DNA of 64,000 nucleotides, taken from contig CM035808.1 in assembly GCA_020466095.1 (NCBI GenBank), positions 49,707,578 to 49,771,577 on the forward strand, in the 5' to 3' direction. Under the pieces are notes generated by a model, which searched no databases, was not told the DNA's origin, and worked only from the letters and a program-made list of their open reading frames with translations. Origin of the DNA: Chlorops oryzae. Taxonomy: Eukaryota; Arthropoda; Insecta; Diptera; Chloropidae. Positions 1-9,942 of this stretch are shown here, one piece after another. Position numbers and translations under genes: made by a program. The first letter of the stretch is position 1. Each line of letters opens with the position of its first letter.

Positions 1-318
1 TTTTAATTTATTTAATTTTTTTTTTAATGGTTCATTTTCAAGCAAAAAATTTTGGGAGTGAAACAATTCCTTAAGCACGTTCCCCAAAACTTGAGAAACC
101 ATAAGCTCAAGTGAGCATTGTGACCAACAATTTATATTCGTTCGTTTAGCGTAATGGTTAAGACGTTCGCCCAGCGAAGTGGAAGTGAGCGGTTCAAGGC
201 TCGGCCGAGGCGAGAAAATTTAAAAAGATGAAAGAGAAAAAGATTTAAATAGAAACAAATAAATAAAGATAAATTATAATAATTTAATAAAAAAAAAATA
301 TTTATTAAAGAAGATAAA
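1..318 (+). repeat. Dispersed repeat ending in a tRNA-like unit (copy 1)
   Basis: An AT-rich leader holds the phrase 'actcaagtgagcatt..gaccaa' (about 90-130), followed by a tRNA-like segment and an A-rich tail. The same leader plus tRNA-like arrangement recurs at about 46640-46925 (+) and, more diverged, at about 63330-63560 (-). That makes it a dispersed family rather than a lone gene. It runs off the left edge, so its 5' limit is unknown. A SINE or SINE-like element is the simplest reading. Confidence 0.55.
141..212 (+). other. tRNA-like segment (Pol III A/B-box like)
   Basis: TAGCGTAATGG at 147-157 resembles an A box and GGTTCAAGGC at 191-200 a B box, about 43 bp apart as in tRNA genes. 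Acceptor and anticodon stems do not pair well by eye, so no functional tRNA or anticodon is claimed. It is part of the repeat above. Confidence 0.5.
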
Positions 319-1945
319 AACAAGTAAGAAAGCCAAAGTCGGTCAAGCCCGACTTTGAAATACCCAGCGTCCCGACGTTATGAGCGCACTATGTTTTGCT
401 TCTCTTTTTATGGGCGTGGCAGTGGGAGGGCCACACAAATTATTTCCCTACACCTTTCATTTGCCTTGGTGAACCTATGTTGCGAATTTGAAGCTTCTAC
501 GCCTTTTACTTCGGAAGTTACGAAAAATCTTTATTTGTTATTTGAGGGCGTGGCAGTGGGCGGGCCACAAAAAATTTTTTCCTACACCTTTCATTCGTCT
601 TGCTCAACCTATGTTGCGAATTTGAAGCTTCTACGCCTTTTACTTTACAAGTTACGATAAGCCCTTATTTTTGGGCTTATTTGTGGGCGTGGCTCGAGGT
701 AGGCGGCCTCCATTTTTTTCCAGGATATGTCCCTTTTCGTAGTTTACCAGTAGGGGAGAGGTGTGTACCTTGGACCGATTGTACCTCGGTCCGAGTGTAG
801 ATTCCCGCTCAACCACTGCATATACATGCAAATGTTCTTCTATGGAATGTTCCACTCACGCTGCTATTTGACTTAAGTTTGCTGTATAGTGTCAAGCTAT
901 ACAGACAAGTGGAAAAAGGCGAAAAAAAATTTTTTGTGCAAAAAAGTATTTTTTTTAAAGGCGAATGCAAAAGCTTTGGTGCACAACTCAATCGAAATTT
1001 TCGAATTCTACAAATAAATCATAAAAATTGTACTTATTTTCAAAACATAGCATGAGTTCTTCTTTTGTTTTGATTCCAAAATATGAATTTTTAGATGATA
1101 TTTTTTTAAAAAAACAGGAAGGTGTACCTCGGACATATTATTACAAGTGTACCTTGGACCGGTCCAATGTACAAATTTTAGATGAATATTGGCTTGTTGT
1201 TTCTTATTTTGATCGAATTTAGAAAATTGTCTCTCTTTTCTTCAGAAAATAACGAAAGATAACGAAAAACCATACCGAAAAGAGTTTCGAAAGAAAAGAT
1301 TCAATTTCAAGATGATTTATAGAGCTTGATTTAAGCGTAGAAAAATATTCATCCATCTCAAGCCTTTTGCGCCGAGAAAAAAGGATGACTTAAATACTTT
1401 CCGTTTTAAACAATATGACATATGCAAATAAACGAGTATTTTTAATTTCTTACATACTTGCTACGAATTTACTCCTTTTATTTTATGCGGTCCAAGGTAC
1501 ACATACCAAAGGACCATGGTACACTTGCATGGTGTACCTTGAACCGTTTTGGATTGGTATGGTAAAAGTAGTTTTTCTATTTATTGGTAAGGAGGAGAAA
1601 AATAAATGATAATGTGTTGAGTGGTTCGCAAGTTACAAGCATTTTACTGAAAACACATTATATTCATTTGTAGGCGTGGCAGTGGGCGGATGTCTCCCAT
1701 TTTTACTTAGGATCATACTCGGATCCCGATATACCTGTGTGCCAAATTTCGACTGGATTGGTTTAGCCGTTTCGGAGGAGATCCGACCACGGACGGACGG
1801 ACAGACGGACATGTCTTAATCGATTCAGTTTTTGATCCTGATCATTTCTATATATATATATGTCTATATCTCCGGAGCTTAGTTCTCCCTGTTACAAGAT
1901 TCGCACAAAACTAATATATCCCGCTTACGCTGGGTATAAAAAGTC
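319..1945 (-). mobile_element. Family-A DINE-1/mini-me-like element, disrupted
   Basis: On the minus strand the element starts TATACCCAGCG (right edge, about 1940). It has the GTCC-type tract (about 1795-1810), a (TA)n tract (about 1852) and the core linking them. It ends in the hairpin AAAGTCGG/CCGACTTT and CTTACTTGTT (left edge). Internal units with 'gggcgtggcagtgggcggg' and 'gaagcttctacgccttttac' are imperfect tandem repeats. It aligns along its length with the copy at 58580-59802 (+). A foreign segment at about 753-1610 splits it and appears to replace about 17 bp of the expected element sequence. No coding capacity is expected, because these elements depend on a Helentron for movement (family knowledge). 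Confidence 0.75.
753..1610. mobile_element. Motif-rich insertion with seven copies of a GTGTACCTTGGACCG-like motif
   Basis: This stretch interrupts the family-A element, whose sequence stops after 'tttaccagta' and resumes at 'aatgtgttgag'. It holds seven copies of a 13-16 bp motif: 763-777, 780-793, 1122-1134, 1147-1161 and 1531-1546 on the plus strand, and inverted at 1488-1502 and 1511-1524. The left tip, TAGGGGAGAGG, directly precedes the first motif. No coding region is recognisable. I infer a non-autonomous DNA transposon built like the elements at 22778 and 38287. No target duplication is visible, and the right boundary looks deleted. Confidence 0.45.
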
Positions 1946-1964
1946 AAAGCAAAAATTAATTTTT

Positions 1965-2155
1965 TTCCCAGTCGCTGGTGACAGTTGATTTAACCGCGAG
2001 ACAGTTATATCAACCATCAGGTAGTTATATCCTCATTGACTGTGTTTGTACTGTTGAATTGACCGCTACTACACATAAGCTAAGAATTAACGGTGAACTC
2101 GGTTATTTTAACCTGCTTTTTCGGTTAATATAACTACCTTTTTCTCTCGGTGTAT
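1965..2155. repeat. Possible MITE related to CACTGAG-ended repeats
   Basis: The segment opens with CCCAGTCGCTGGTG and closes with ...CTCTCGGTGTA. Similar openings and closings occur at 46957-47295, and a CACTGAG-ended insertion lies at 27362-27999. Internal text has short imperfect inverted repeats around 'gttatat' and 'aaccg'. The boundaries are approximate. Confidence 0.3.
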
Positions 2156-2597
2156 GAAAATAATGGCGTTTTGTTTCTATTTAAGATTGAGATTGGGTAT
2201 CATGTTAGCACTGAAAACTTAAAATAAAAGCCTGTAAGGATGCAACGTAATTTTGTAATATTTTTGATGATAAATTCGGACATCGCTTTAAAAGTAAACA
2301 GGATTTTAAATTTTTAAAATACAAAGGCTTGCGTATTCTTTAAAGCTGCATCATTACTTTCAACCATTTTCATATAAAATTTGGAAACTATGAAGCATTC
2401 TTGTTTTATGACGCCCAGTTTTATTGGGAAAAAATGCAATTGATGACGCTTTATGGCCTAAAATAACAGTATATTTTGTAGTTTATGGATATTGAAATAA
2501 GGTTTGGATGCTTTTCTGCTGATAAATGCCTTAAAATGTATTGCATATAAAAAAGCTAAATATTACACTAGTTTACAGCCATTTTGTACAGGAAACA
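2156..2597. other. Stretch with no recognised feature
   Basis: AT-rich sequence with no credible coding region, TIR pair or known repeat seen. Confidence 0.4.
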
Positions 2598-3640
2598 CCA
2601 CTTTACTTTTCTTATAGATTTTGGGTCCCTGAATCCGAAAACCCCATCGAAAATTTTTTGAATGGTTTGGTTTTTGAGATATGACCATTTGAAATTTTGG
2701 CTCTTTTTTTCAAAAGTACTTTCATTTGATGGATCATATCTCGAGATAAAAACAAACTACCTAGTTAAATGATGTACTAACTTAAAGAATATAAAATTTT
2801 AAATCAAAATATGTCCCTTTTTTATGATATTATGGTGCAGTGTCAATGTAACATAAGCCAAAAGTTCAAAAAAATATTTTTTTCTATTCAAAATTAAGAA
2901 AAAACTATCATGTTTAAATTTAAAAAAAAATACAAATCCTAAGACTGTATTTTTTTTGAAAAACCACACGTATAAAATGAACCCTTGTGAAGAAAACGTG
3001 ATACCAACGAATAAAATCTATGGGTTATTATTGAAGTTATGACAATTTATGTACAACTTTCAAAGTGCTTCTTTCGTTTACACCAACGAGTATGCTTTAA
3101 CATTTTTAAAAATATGAAAGTCTCTTTATTTATTTTACTCAATAAAGTATGCTTTACACTTTTTAAGCTATCAAAATCAATGAAGCAAACGAAAATTAGA
3201 AATAGTTTGATGTTTTCTTTTGTCTTTTGTTCTCTTCGGTATTTGATTCGCGTATGTTATAAGAAACCAAATATAATCTCCCATCATTCTTTCGTTCCAA
3301 AATCCCTGGTAACGTCTTTCGATAGTCTTCATTTCTTGATGGAATCTTTCACCGTGCTCGCCACTGAAATCACCAAGGTTCTCAGGAAAAAAGTCCAAGT
3401 GGGAGTGTAAAAAATGGATCTTTAGAGACATATTAACTCCTGTTAAAAGTTCGGGATAATAAGGTACATGAGACGGAGGAATAAATAAAATGGAGTCGAC
3501 AAATGAAGTATTTACCCATTTTTGCATAATTCTCTAACAAATTCGTTACAATAGCCTTACAATTTTTATAAAAACCAAACCATTCAAAAAATTTTCGATG
3601 GAGTTTTCGGATTCAGGGACCCAAAATCTATGAAAAAAGT
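2598..3640 (-). mobile_element. Inverted-repeat unit around a dispersed-gene fragment
   Basis: A 60-bp arm at 2616-2675 (core GGGTCCCTGAATCCGAAAAC) is repeated inverted at 3571-3629 with about one mismatch; looser similarity extends the arms towards 2598 and 3640. Between them lies a minus-strand fragment of a dispersed arthropod protein family (3177-3572). A diverged form of the arm text occurs once more at about 62640-62705. The unit may be a transposon, or a family-specific block captured in inverted orientation. No target duplication was found. Confidence 0.45.
3177..3572 (-). pseudogene. Fragment of a dispersed arthropod hypothetical protein family (GERFHQ motif)
   Basis: The open frame covers 3177-3527, and about 15 upstream residues (..TNLLENYAKMGK) lie in another frame at 3525-3572, so a frameshift separates them. 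Conserved segments are NMSLKIHFLHSHLDFFPENL, GERFHQEMKTIERRYQG and a trailing WNERMMGDYIWFL. I recognise these as the C-terminal part of a protein that recurs in many copies in arthropod and some cnidarian genomes. The usual protein is several hundred residues, so only about a fifth is present. I know no established biochemical function. The flanking inverted repeats suggest mobility, but no DDE or RT motif is visible here. Family membership is fairly firm; the function is unknown. Confidence 0.6.
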
Positions 3641-4323
3641 GGAGCGGGATCAACTGTACATTTATTTTTTTAAATTTTGTAATCTAGTGTTATCTAAAAC
3701 TGAGGTAAAAATGCCGGTTTTGAAAAACCGCGTTGAGCGACCTCTAACCCCTTTTACAAAAAATCTGAAAAAATTTTGAATAATATTTTAGCATATAAGA
3801 CATAAAAACTTACGGTATACTACGAAATTCTAAAAAAAAATGTGTTTTGGGACACCCTAATATACATATGGGCCTTTCCATGTGAAAACGACAACTTTTT
3901 TTTTTTAATCTCCGAATCTTTCCAATTTTTTTTTTTTTTGTATAGCACCTCTATACGTGGATATGAAAATGCCAAATTTTTAGATTCGGTAGCGGGTATT
4001 CTAGATACAGGGTGCTGAAAGTTGCAAAATTGCAAAATTTTGACACTTAAATGCTAATAAAGTAGGTGTATTTCATTAGATTTTTTGAGCAAGGGCAATT
4101 TGGAAAGCCGTTAAAACGGTCTTTAATAGGGTGGCAAAAAAAAAATTTTTTTTTGTAACTGCATTATTTTTTTTAAAATAAATCTGGCAATATATCAATG
4201 ACCGGGACGCTTTTAATTTTTTTTTAAATTTTGTAACCATGCTGTTTTTATTACCTTTAAAATGATGTATAAAAATTAATGCGCCAACAAGGATTTATAG
4301 AGAAAACTTAAAAAATGCTAGCG
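3641..4323. other. AT-rich stretch, nothing recognised
   Basis: Long A and T homopolymers and no convincing coding or repeat signal. Confidence 0.4.
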
Positions 4324-4357
4324 AACCTCACGTTTTTCATATGAAAAACGTGAGGTT
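4324..4357. repeat. Perfect 34-bp palindrome
   Basis: The arm AACCTCACGTTTTTCAT is followed at once by its exact reverse complement, with no spacer. Pairing stops on both sides (G at 4323 against A at 4358). It could form a cruciform or be a junction between inverted copies. It lies about 60-70 bp left of the LINE relic. Confidence 0.95.
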
Positions 4358-4419
4358 AATGTCAGGCTAATGAGTTTGGATGATGAGACAACCAAGTGGA
4401 AGAATAGCTGCTTAATGAA

Positions 4420-5090
4420 ATAAGCTCGTTTTGACCATCGGGATAGAAAGGTCTTTGTGTATATTTTCGTTTTTTATAAACCATGGAGCACCAGTTATAG
4501 CCCGAATGAACTTTGACTGTGAGTATTGTATAATATCAATTGTAGATTTACTCGTTTTTCCCCAGAACTGGGAGCCAAGGCCCATATATGCTTCAGTTTG
4601 GTGCCAAAAAGAAGGACTTTGTGTTGGGCTGCCATCTTAACTTACTGTTAAGTAAAGTAGGCAGTGCGCAAAGTACAATTGATGTGGGTTCATTTGCTTT
4701 TCAGTGTTCAACGGTTTGAAGATGATTATTGAGGACTCGAGAGGCGACGACAGGGTCGCTATGTGCATTCAAAGTTCTTGTGTCATCTGCAAATGTTGAA
4801 ATTAATAGCTCTGGCGACAAAGCCAGGCCAGCCGTATAACAAAGGCCCTAGGACACTGCCTAGAGGAATGCCTGCTGAGATGTAAAACTCATTTTTCGTG
4901 CAGGATTTTGTGAGTATTTTCGGGAAGGGTATGTTTTATTTTACACATTAAACCAGAATGCCATACCTTGTCGAAGGCTTGCAAAATATCCAGAAATATG
5001 GCAGAGCAAAACCAAACTGGTGCTCGGGATAACTCCGGAGCTTTGCATGGGTGTTGGGTGCTTAAGTTTTTTCCAAGAGACATTTTTCAA
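4420..5090 (-). pseudogene. Jockey-clade LINE reverse transcriptase relic
   Basis: Read on the minus strand, several frames give ordered pieces of a Jockey-type RT: AIFLDILQAFDKVWHSGL (about 4990-5045), then GSVLGPLL (about 4840-4865), then FADDT (about 4785), the YXDD-box equivalent. A C-terminal piece ending GAPWFIKNENIHKDLSIP lies at about 4430-4505. The function would be target-primed reverse transcription. Frame changes and stops make this copy dead, and no endonuclease or gag region is recognisable. A better preserved relative lies at 42330-45610. The class is solid; exact ends and subfamily are not. Confidence 0.75.
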
Positions 5091-5528
5091 CAGCCTTTGA
5101 GAGCTCTGGCAGTAGGGCAATTGGTCGATATGATGCTTTGTACTGATGAATGTTTTCCTGGTTAAGCTAAGGCCTCAGTTTGGCTAGAAATAAAAAAATC
5201 AATAAAAAAAGCTTCAGAAAATTCCAAACAAAAATTTCACGCGGCATTTATAACTGCTGCCTCAGCTCAGTAAAAAAAGTAATAATTTACTGCTTTTTTT
5301 CCCTAAAATGGACATCGAAACCCAGGCTTTCCTAGCAGAAATAATTGAAGTTGAATTGTTTCTCCCAGAAAAGTGGCGGTTGATGTCAAAAAAGTTGGAA
5401 GGTGGCTTAGTAATACACAGTAAAAACTAAAGTTTAAATTTAATACCAATTTTGGGGTTAATATTAACAATGCCAAAAAGGAGTTAAATTGAGAGAAAAA
5501 TGGAGAATTTTTTGTATGAATTATAAAA
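5091..5528. other. No gene recognised
   Basis: Possible remains of LINE sequence to about 5165, then AT-rich DNA without a recognisable feature. Confidence 0.35.
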
Positions 5529-5720
5529 AACAAGTAAAGAAGTTTACATCGGCAAAGCCGATTGCACACATACCTTTTCCTCAGCCTAAAATATGTTAAA
5601 ACATTACCTTAACGAAAATTCCTGCAGTTTTCGTTGTTCTAGCTTGGATATCTATTTATACCTTATCTGTACTTCGATTTAGCTTCTAAAACTCGAGATT
5701 ATTATTAAGCAAAAAAATTC

Positions 5721-6132
5721 GCGAATGGTGGTCATGGTCAAATTTTAACCGTTAGAGGACAATATGCTAGCTGCGAAATACTCAATTCAAAATAGTGAAA
5801 ATCAATTTTTTGCGAATTTCGCGAATGGTGGTTTGATAAATTTTTAACCCTTAAGACTTTTTTGTTTAGCTGCGAAATACTCAATTCAAAATAGTGAAAA
5901 TCAATTTTTTGCGAATTTCGCGAATGGTGGTCATGATAAATTTTTAACCCTTAGAGGACATTTTGTTTAGCTGCGAAATACTCAATTCAAAATAGTGAAA
6001 ATCAAATTTTTGCGAATTTCGCGAATGGGTGGTCTGATAAATTTTTAACCCTTAAGGACATTTTGTTTAGCTGCGAAATACTCAATTCAAAAAAGTGAAA
6101 ATCAAATTTTTGCGAATTTCGCGAATGGTGGT
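5721..6132 (-). repeat. Tandem array of about 100-bp units (part 1)
   Basis: Unit starts (gcgaatggtgg) fall at 5721, 5821, 5920, 6021 and 6121, giving a period of 99-101 bp. Each unit carries 'tagctgcgaaatactcaattc' and 'aatagtgaaaatcaa' blocks. The last unit is cut by the retrotransposon at 6132/6133 and continues at 14756. Confidence 0.9.
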
Positions 6133-6774
6133 TGTTCGTGGTCGCCGCCGCAGCTACGCAGCCGACCCTTTAAAGCGCGGCGAATTAGTCAAATCTCCTT
6201 TTTTTTCTTGGTACAACTTAAAGTTCGAGCTCGAGCGAGCTCTGGCCGTTCAACGTAAGTCACTCGAACCAATAACGTCGGCGATAGCAGTTAACCGCGC
6301 ACTCGATGAAAAACCACGATCAAAAAACAAAATCCTAATAAAATCGCCAAAAAAAACCAAACAAATCGAATTTAACGTGAAACCAAATTCAAGTCTAACG
6401 TGAACTCAAATCAAAAGGAAAAATATATATTTGAACTCAGAACAAAAGTGAACTCAAATCAAAAGGAAAAATATATATTTTAACTCAGAACAAAAGTGAA
6501 TTCAAATAAAAAATAAAAAATAAAAAAAAATTAAAAAAAAAGAAAGAAAAAAAAAAATCCTTTATTATATATAAGTCGCCAAGAAGTCAAATTTTTTTGT
6601 TGCTTTATTATCTTATAAAACCGAATTTCGCACCATCGCCAGGAAGGCGTTTAACTTCTATAAGATCACATACCGCGTCGCGTAATCGCCGTGAAACCAA
6701 GAACGCAGCTCTCCCCCCTCCATCCCGCTGAGAGACCAGGTACGTGCCCTTATTTGCTTCCCCTCACATTAACA
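6133..6774 (+). repeat. 5' LTR of the BEL/Pao element
   Basis: Begins TGTTCGTGGTCGCC and ends CTCACATTAACA. It matches the 3' LTR (14106-14755), and most differences are 1-3 nt insertions or deletions at short runs. It contains A-rich and direct-repeat segments near 6405-6500. Confidence 0.95.
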
Positions 6775-6776
6775 TT

Positions 6777-6794
6777 TGGCGATCCTGCCAGGAG
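6777..6794 (+). promoter_or_regulatory. Primer binding site, tRNA-Arg(ACG) type
   Basis: TGGCGATCCTGCCAGGAG lies 2 nt downstream of the 5' LTR. From memory of the insect tRNA-Arg(ACG) 3' end plus CCA, all 18 nt are complementary. This would prime minus-strand DNA synthesis. Confidence 0.85.
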
Positions 6795-8108
6795 CCTGGA
6801 AACAGGTTCTGGAGGACCAACCCTTGCAGGAAAGATCGAGAAAGTAGGCCACGTGTGGTCACCCTTTACTGCTATTTGCCCTTCAGAAAGTCAGGGCAGC
6901 ACGATCCAGGCACGTGACACACACACCGTTTCGACTCATCCTTTCTCTTCATATTCGTATCACCTATCTCGCTCGCACACCCGTGTCGCCTTTGGTGGTG
7001 GTTTTTGTGCACAACGAATATCGCAGACCAACAGCCATAAACGGGTCTGCCAGCAGCGGATTTTCTCGTTCCCTTTTTTTTTGCGAACGAACACAGCCAG
7101 CATCAAGGCCTTGCGGTTGTTTTTCCTTTTTTTTGTTTCATTGCTTTGCTTTGAATAGCGCCTGTACTGCTATTCCAACTTCGTACGGGACAATTGTTGA
7201 GCTGGTCAGTTGCCACGCAGTGTGTCGCATCGAACATCAAACGTGATCGAGTGGAATTTGTGCGGCCGAACTTGCCACAGCTATTGGAATCGCGGTTCGC
7301 CTGCAACCACACACACGCACAAGCTCTCGTTTTTTACGCTTTTCGCCGCAGGCAAGGCAACTGAAAGCGTCGCTTTGAAGCTCGGTCGTTCGGTCGTTCT
7401 GTCGATCGCTATTGAAAGTCTCATTTTCCTCTGCTGCTTGTGCGCTGCTTACGCGCAGTCTGTGCTCTGCCCGTGCGTATGAGAAATTGGCTTAGCCAGC
7501 GTGCATGAAATTCTGCGACAGTGGGCAAACATTAGAAAAAAAATCATTTGAATTTGTCTCTTGGCGTATTGCAATTTCTTAAATTGGAATTGCTGATTTT
7601 TACTGATATTTTGAAAGATTGGAATTTGATTTTAATAAAATTTATTAATTCGTTTGGATTTTTAATATTGAATCTGGGTTGCAGGAATTTGTGGGGGTGT
7701 TGCGAAAATAAAGGTCTGGAACTGAAGTGCGCTACTGTCGGCATCGTTCGCACTGTATTGTCAACATAAATTTATATTGCAGCGCAGGAATTTAGAACGA
7801 TTCACTGCCACGGCTGCAAATTTATTTTTTTCTTCTTTTGCGAAGCATTTTCCACACGTTCGTTTGCGACGGACTTGAAGGTGCTCGTACGCCTTCGATC
7901 ATCATAGTGCCCTACGACCGGTATTTTCCGCACCTGACAACGCTTAGCTTATCCATCGTCACATCGATAATTTTGCGTTTGGCAAAATCAAATTTAAGCG
8001 TGGGCGAGTATATTCGTTAATTTGCTGAGATATTACTAAATAATTTTTATCTTTATTCCGGAAGCACGGCACCTGATTTTGTGACACAATTTCATCAAAG
8101 TTGCCGAC
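6795..8108 (+). other. Leader region of the BEL/Pao element
   Basis: About 1.3 kb between the primer site and the first gag-like ATG. It is GC-richer than the flanks and contains open frames without recognisable domains. It probably holds the RNA leader and packaging signals (inference). Confidence 0.5.
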
Positions 8109-9942
8109 ATGTCTTTTGATTTGAAATTCAACGATGCGGTACAGCAGCTTAAGAGCTACTGCGATATTATCATGCAGTCTGACCCCTTGAATCAAACAGA
8201 GTCACTCCTCGAGATTAAATTTGAGGAAATTCAGGATTGCTGAAGCGGGTTCAAGAGACTTACGACGCGGCCCGCTAAACGACGCATGGCATGATGAAGT
8301 TGCCGCTCTGGCTCAAGGGACGTATAATGAATGTCGCGACCTCCAAGTTATCGTGCGCGCTCAGTGAAGGATCTGCTACGGATGCATTCTCACTCCCATC
8401 CACCACTATCCAGCACAAGGACGTCTCCCCCATCTGCTGAGAGCCGCCAGAAGATCATTTTATTCGAGTGCCCCCGTGTGACGTTGCAAATTTTTCCGGA
8501 GGATACAACGAGTGGCCAGCATTTCGTGACATGTTTACGGCCGTGTATATCAAAACCCGAGACTGCCACCTGTACAAAAGCTGTATTATTTGCACAAAAA
8601 ACGACAGGCGCCGCCGGAGCGATTGTCAAAGGATACCCCCTGTGTGGATCGAATTTTTTCGCACGCCTGGGAGGCTCTCCAAGCGCGGTACGAGAACAAG
8701 CGCATTTTAATCGATCACCAATTGAAGACCTTGTTCGATCTGCCAGCGATTGAAGACGAGACCAGCGAAGGAATTTTGAAAATTCAGACGACAGTCAACG
8801 ATTGTATCACCATGATGAGAAGCCAAGGAGTGGTCGATTTTTGGGATGCCATGCTCGTTCATTTTTGCTCCAGCCGCCTGCCAGCCGCTACGATCGCACA
8901 TTGGGAGCAGTCGCTCTCATCGCATCGAGAGCTGCCGACTTGGAAACAGATGAACGAATTTCTCAGCAACCGCTATGAGGTCGTCGAACGCCTTTCGAGC
9001 TTCACGAAGGTGAAAGCGCCGGTTCTACTGCAAACCAATCAACTTCATCGACCAACGTTTCCACACTCGGATCAGACTCCAGGGTCGTGCCCCTTGTGCA
9101 ACGGAAACCATCCCTTACGCCAATGCGCCCAATTTTTGAAGATGCCAGTCGCGGAGCGATTTAAACTTGTTACCAAATCGAAGCGCTGCCTCAACTGTCT
9201 CGCTATCAATCACCAACGGTCCAAATGCCCCAGTACACACAACTGTGCGAAGTGCCAACAGCGACATCACACTTTGTTGCATTTTGCGAGCGCGGCTGCA
9301 ACAACGGACACGAAAGCCTCTACCCCCTCTTTGACATCTCTTCCGGAGATGGGCCCGTCTCCGACGAGCCAACCGCCGCATTTCCATGCGCAACCAGAGG
9401 CCTCGAGCTCCGTGAGCATCCCCTCCACGTCACAGGCACACGCACACGTCTCCATCAGCCAGACACAGGTGCTTTTGCCAACGGCCATCGCGCAGATTCT
9501 ACATAATGGAGAACGATTCCTAGTCCGGGCGCTTTTAGACCAAGATTCGCAGAGAACATTTTTAACGGAACGCATGCAGCTGCAGTTGAATTTGCCGACG
9601 ACTCATAAAATCTGCAACGTATCCGGCATGGGTGGCCAATGCACCCAAATCGCGAAAAAGGAGTGCACCATCACGCTCGCATCGCCTCGTTCTTCGTTCG
9701 AGGAAGACATCGACGCCGTGGTGTTGCCGAAATTGACCAATTGGCTTCCGGCCAAAAGGGTCTCCAATTTGGATCCCCACGAGATCTCATCGTTGGAGCT
9801 CGCCGATCCCCGGTTTATGAATCCAGCCCGCATCGATATGGTCATCGGGTCTGATATCATGCCGAAATTACTGCGGCCGGGCGTCAAGATGAATGTCGGG
9901 GAAGCCTTATTGCCCAGAATTCTGTTTTCGGTTGGTATTTGA
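8109..9942 (+). pseudogene. BEL/Pao gag with zinc knuckles and start of protease, frameshifted
   Basis: Gag would form the particle and bind the genomic RNA; the aspartic protease would process the polyprotein. The ATG at 8109 opens a frame (MSFDLKFNDAVQQLKSYC) that meets a stop near 8240. Gag-like text continues through at least two further frame changes until the long frame from 8590. Counting from 8590, zinc-knuckle cysteines and histidines are C167, C170, H174, C179, then C200, C203, H208, C213, then C219, C222. A protease motif ALLDQDSQ follows at about 314-321, where BEL/Pao proteins usually have DQGS, so the glycine after the catalytic Asp is changed. The frame ends at 9942 through another frameshift. 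It cannot give a complete product as written. Confidence 0.85.

Noticed and set aside
5721..6132. CRISPR array
   Set aside because: The roughly 100-bp units repeat along their whole length without unique spacers, in a eukaryotic context.
6691..7158. 155-codon frame across the BEL 5' LTR end and leader
   Set aside because: It starts inside the LTR, crosses the primer binding site and has no domain; it is leader sequence.
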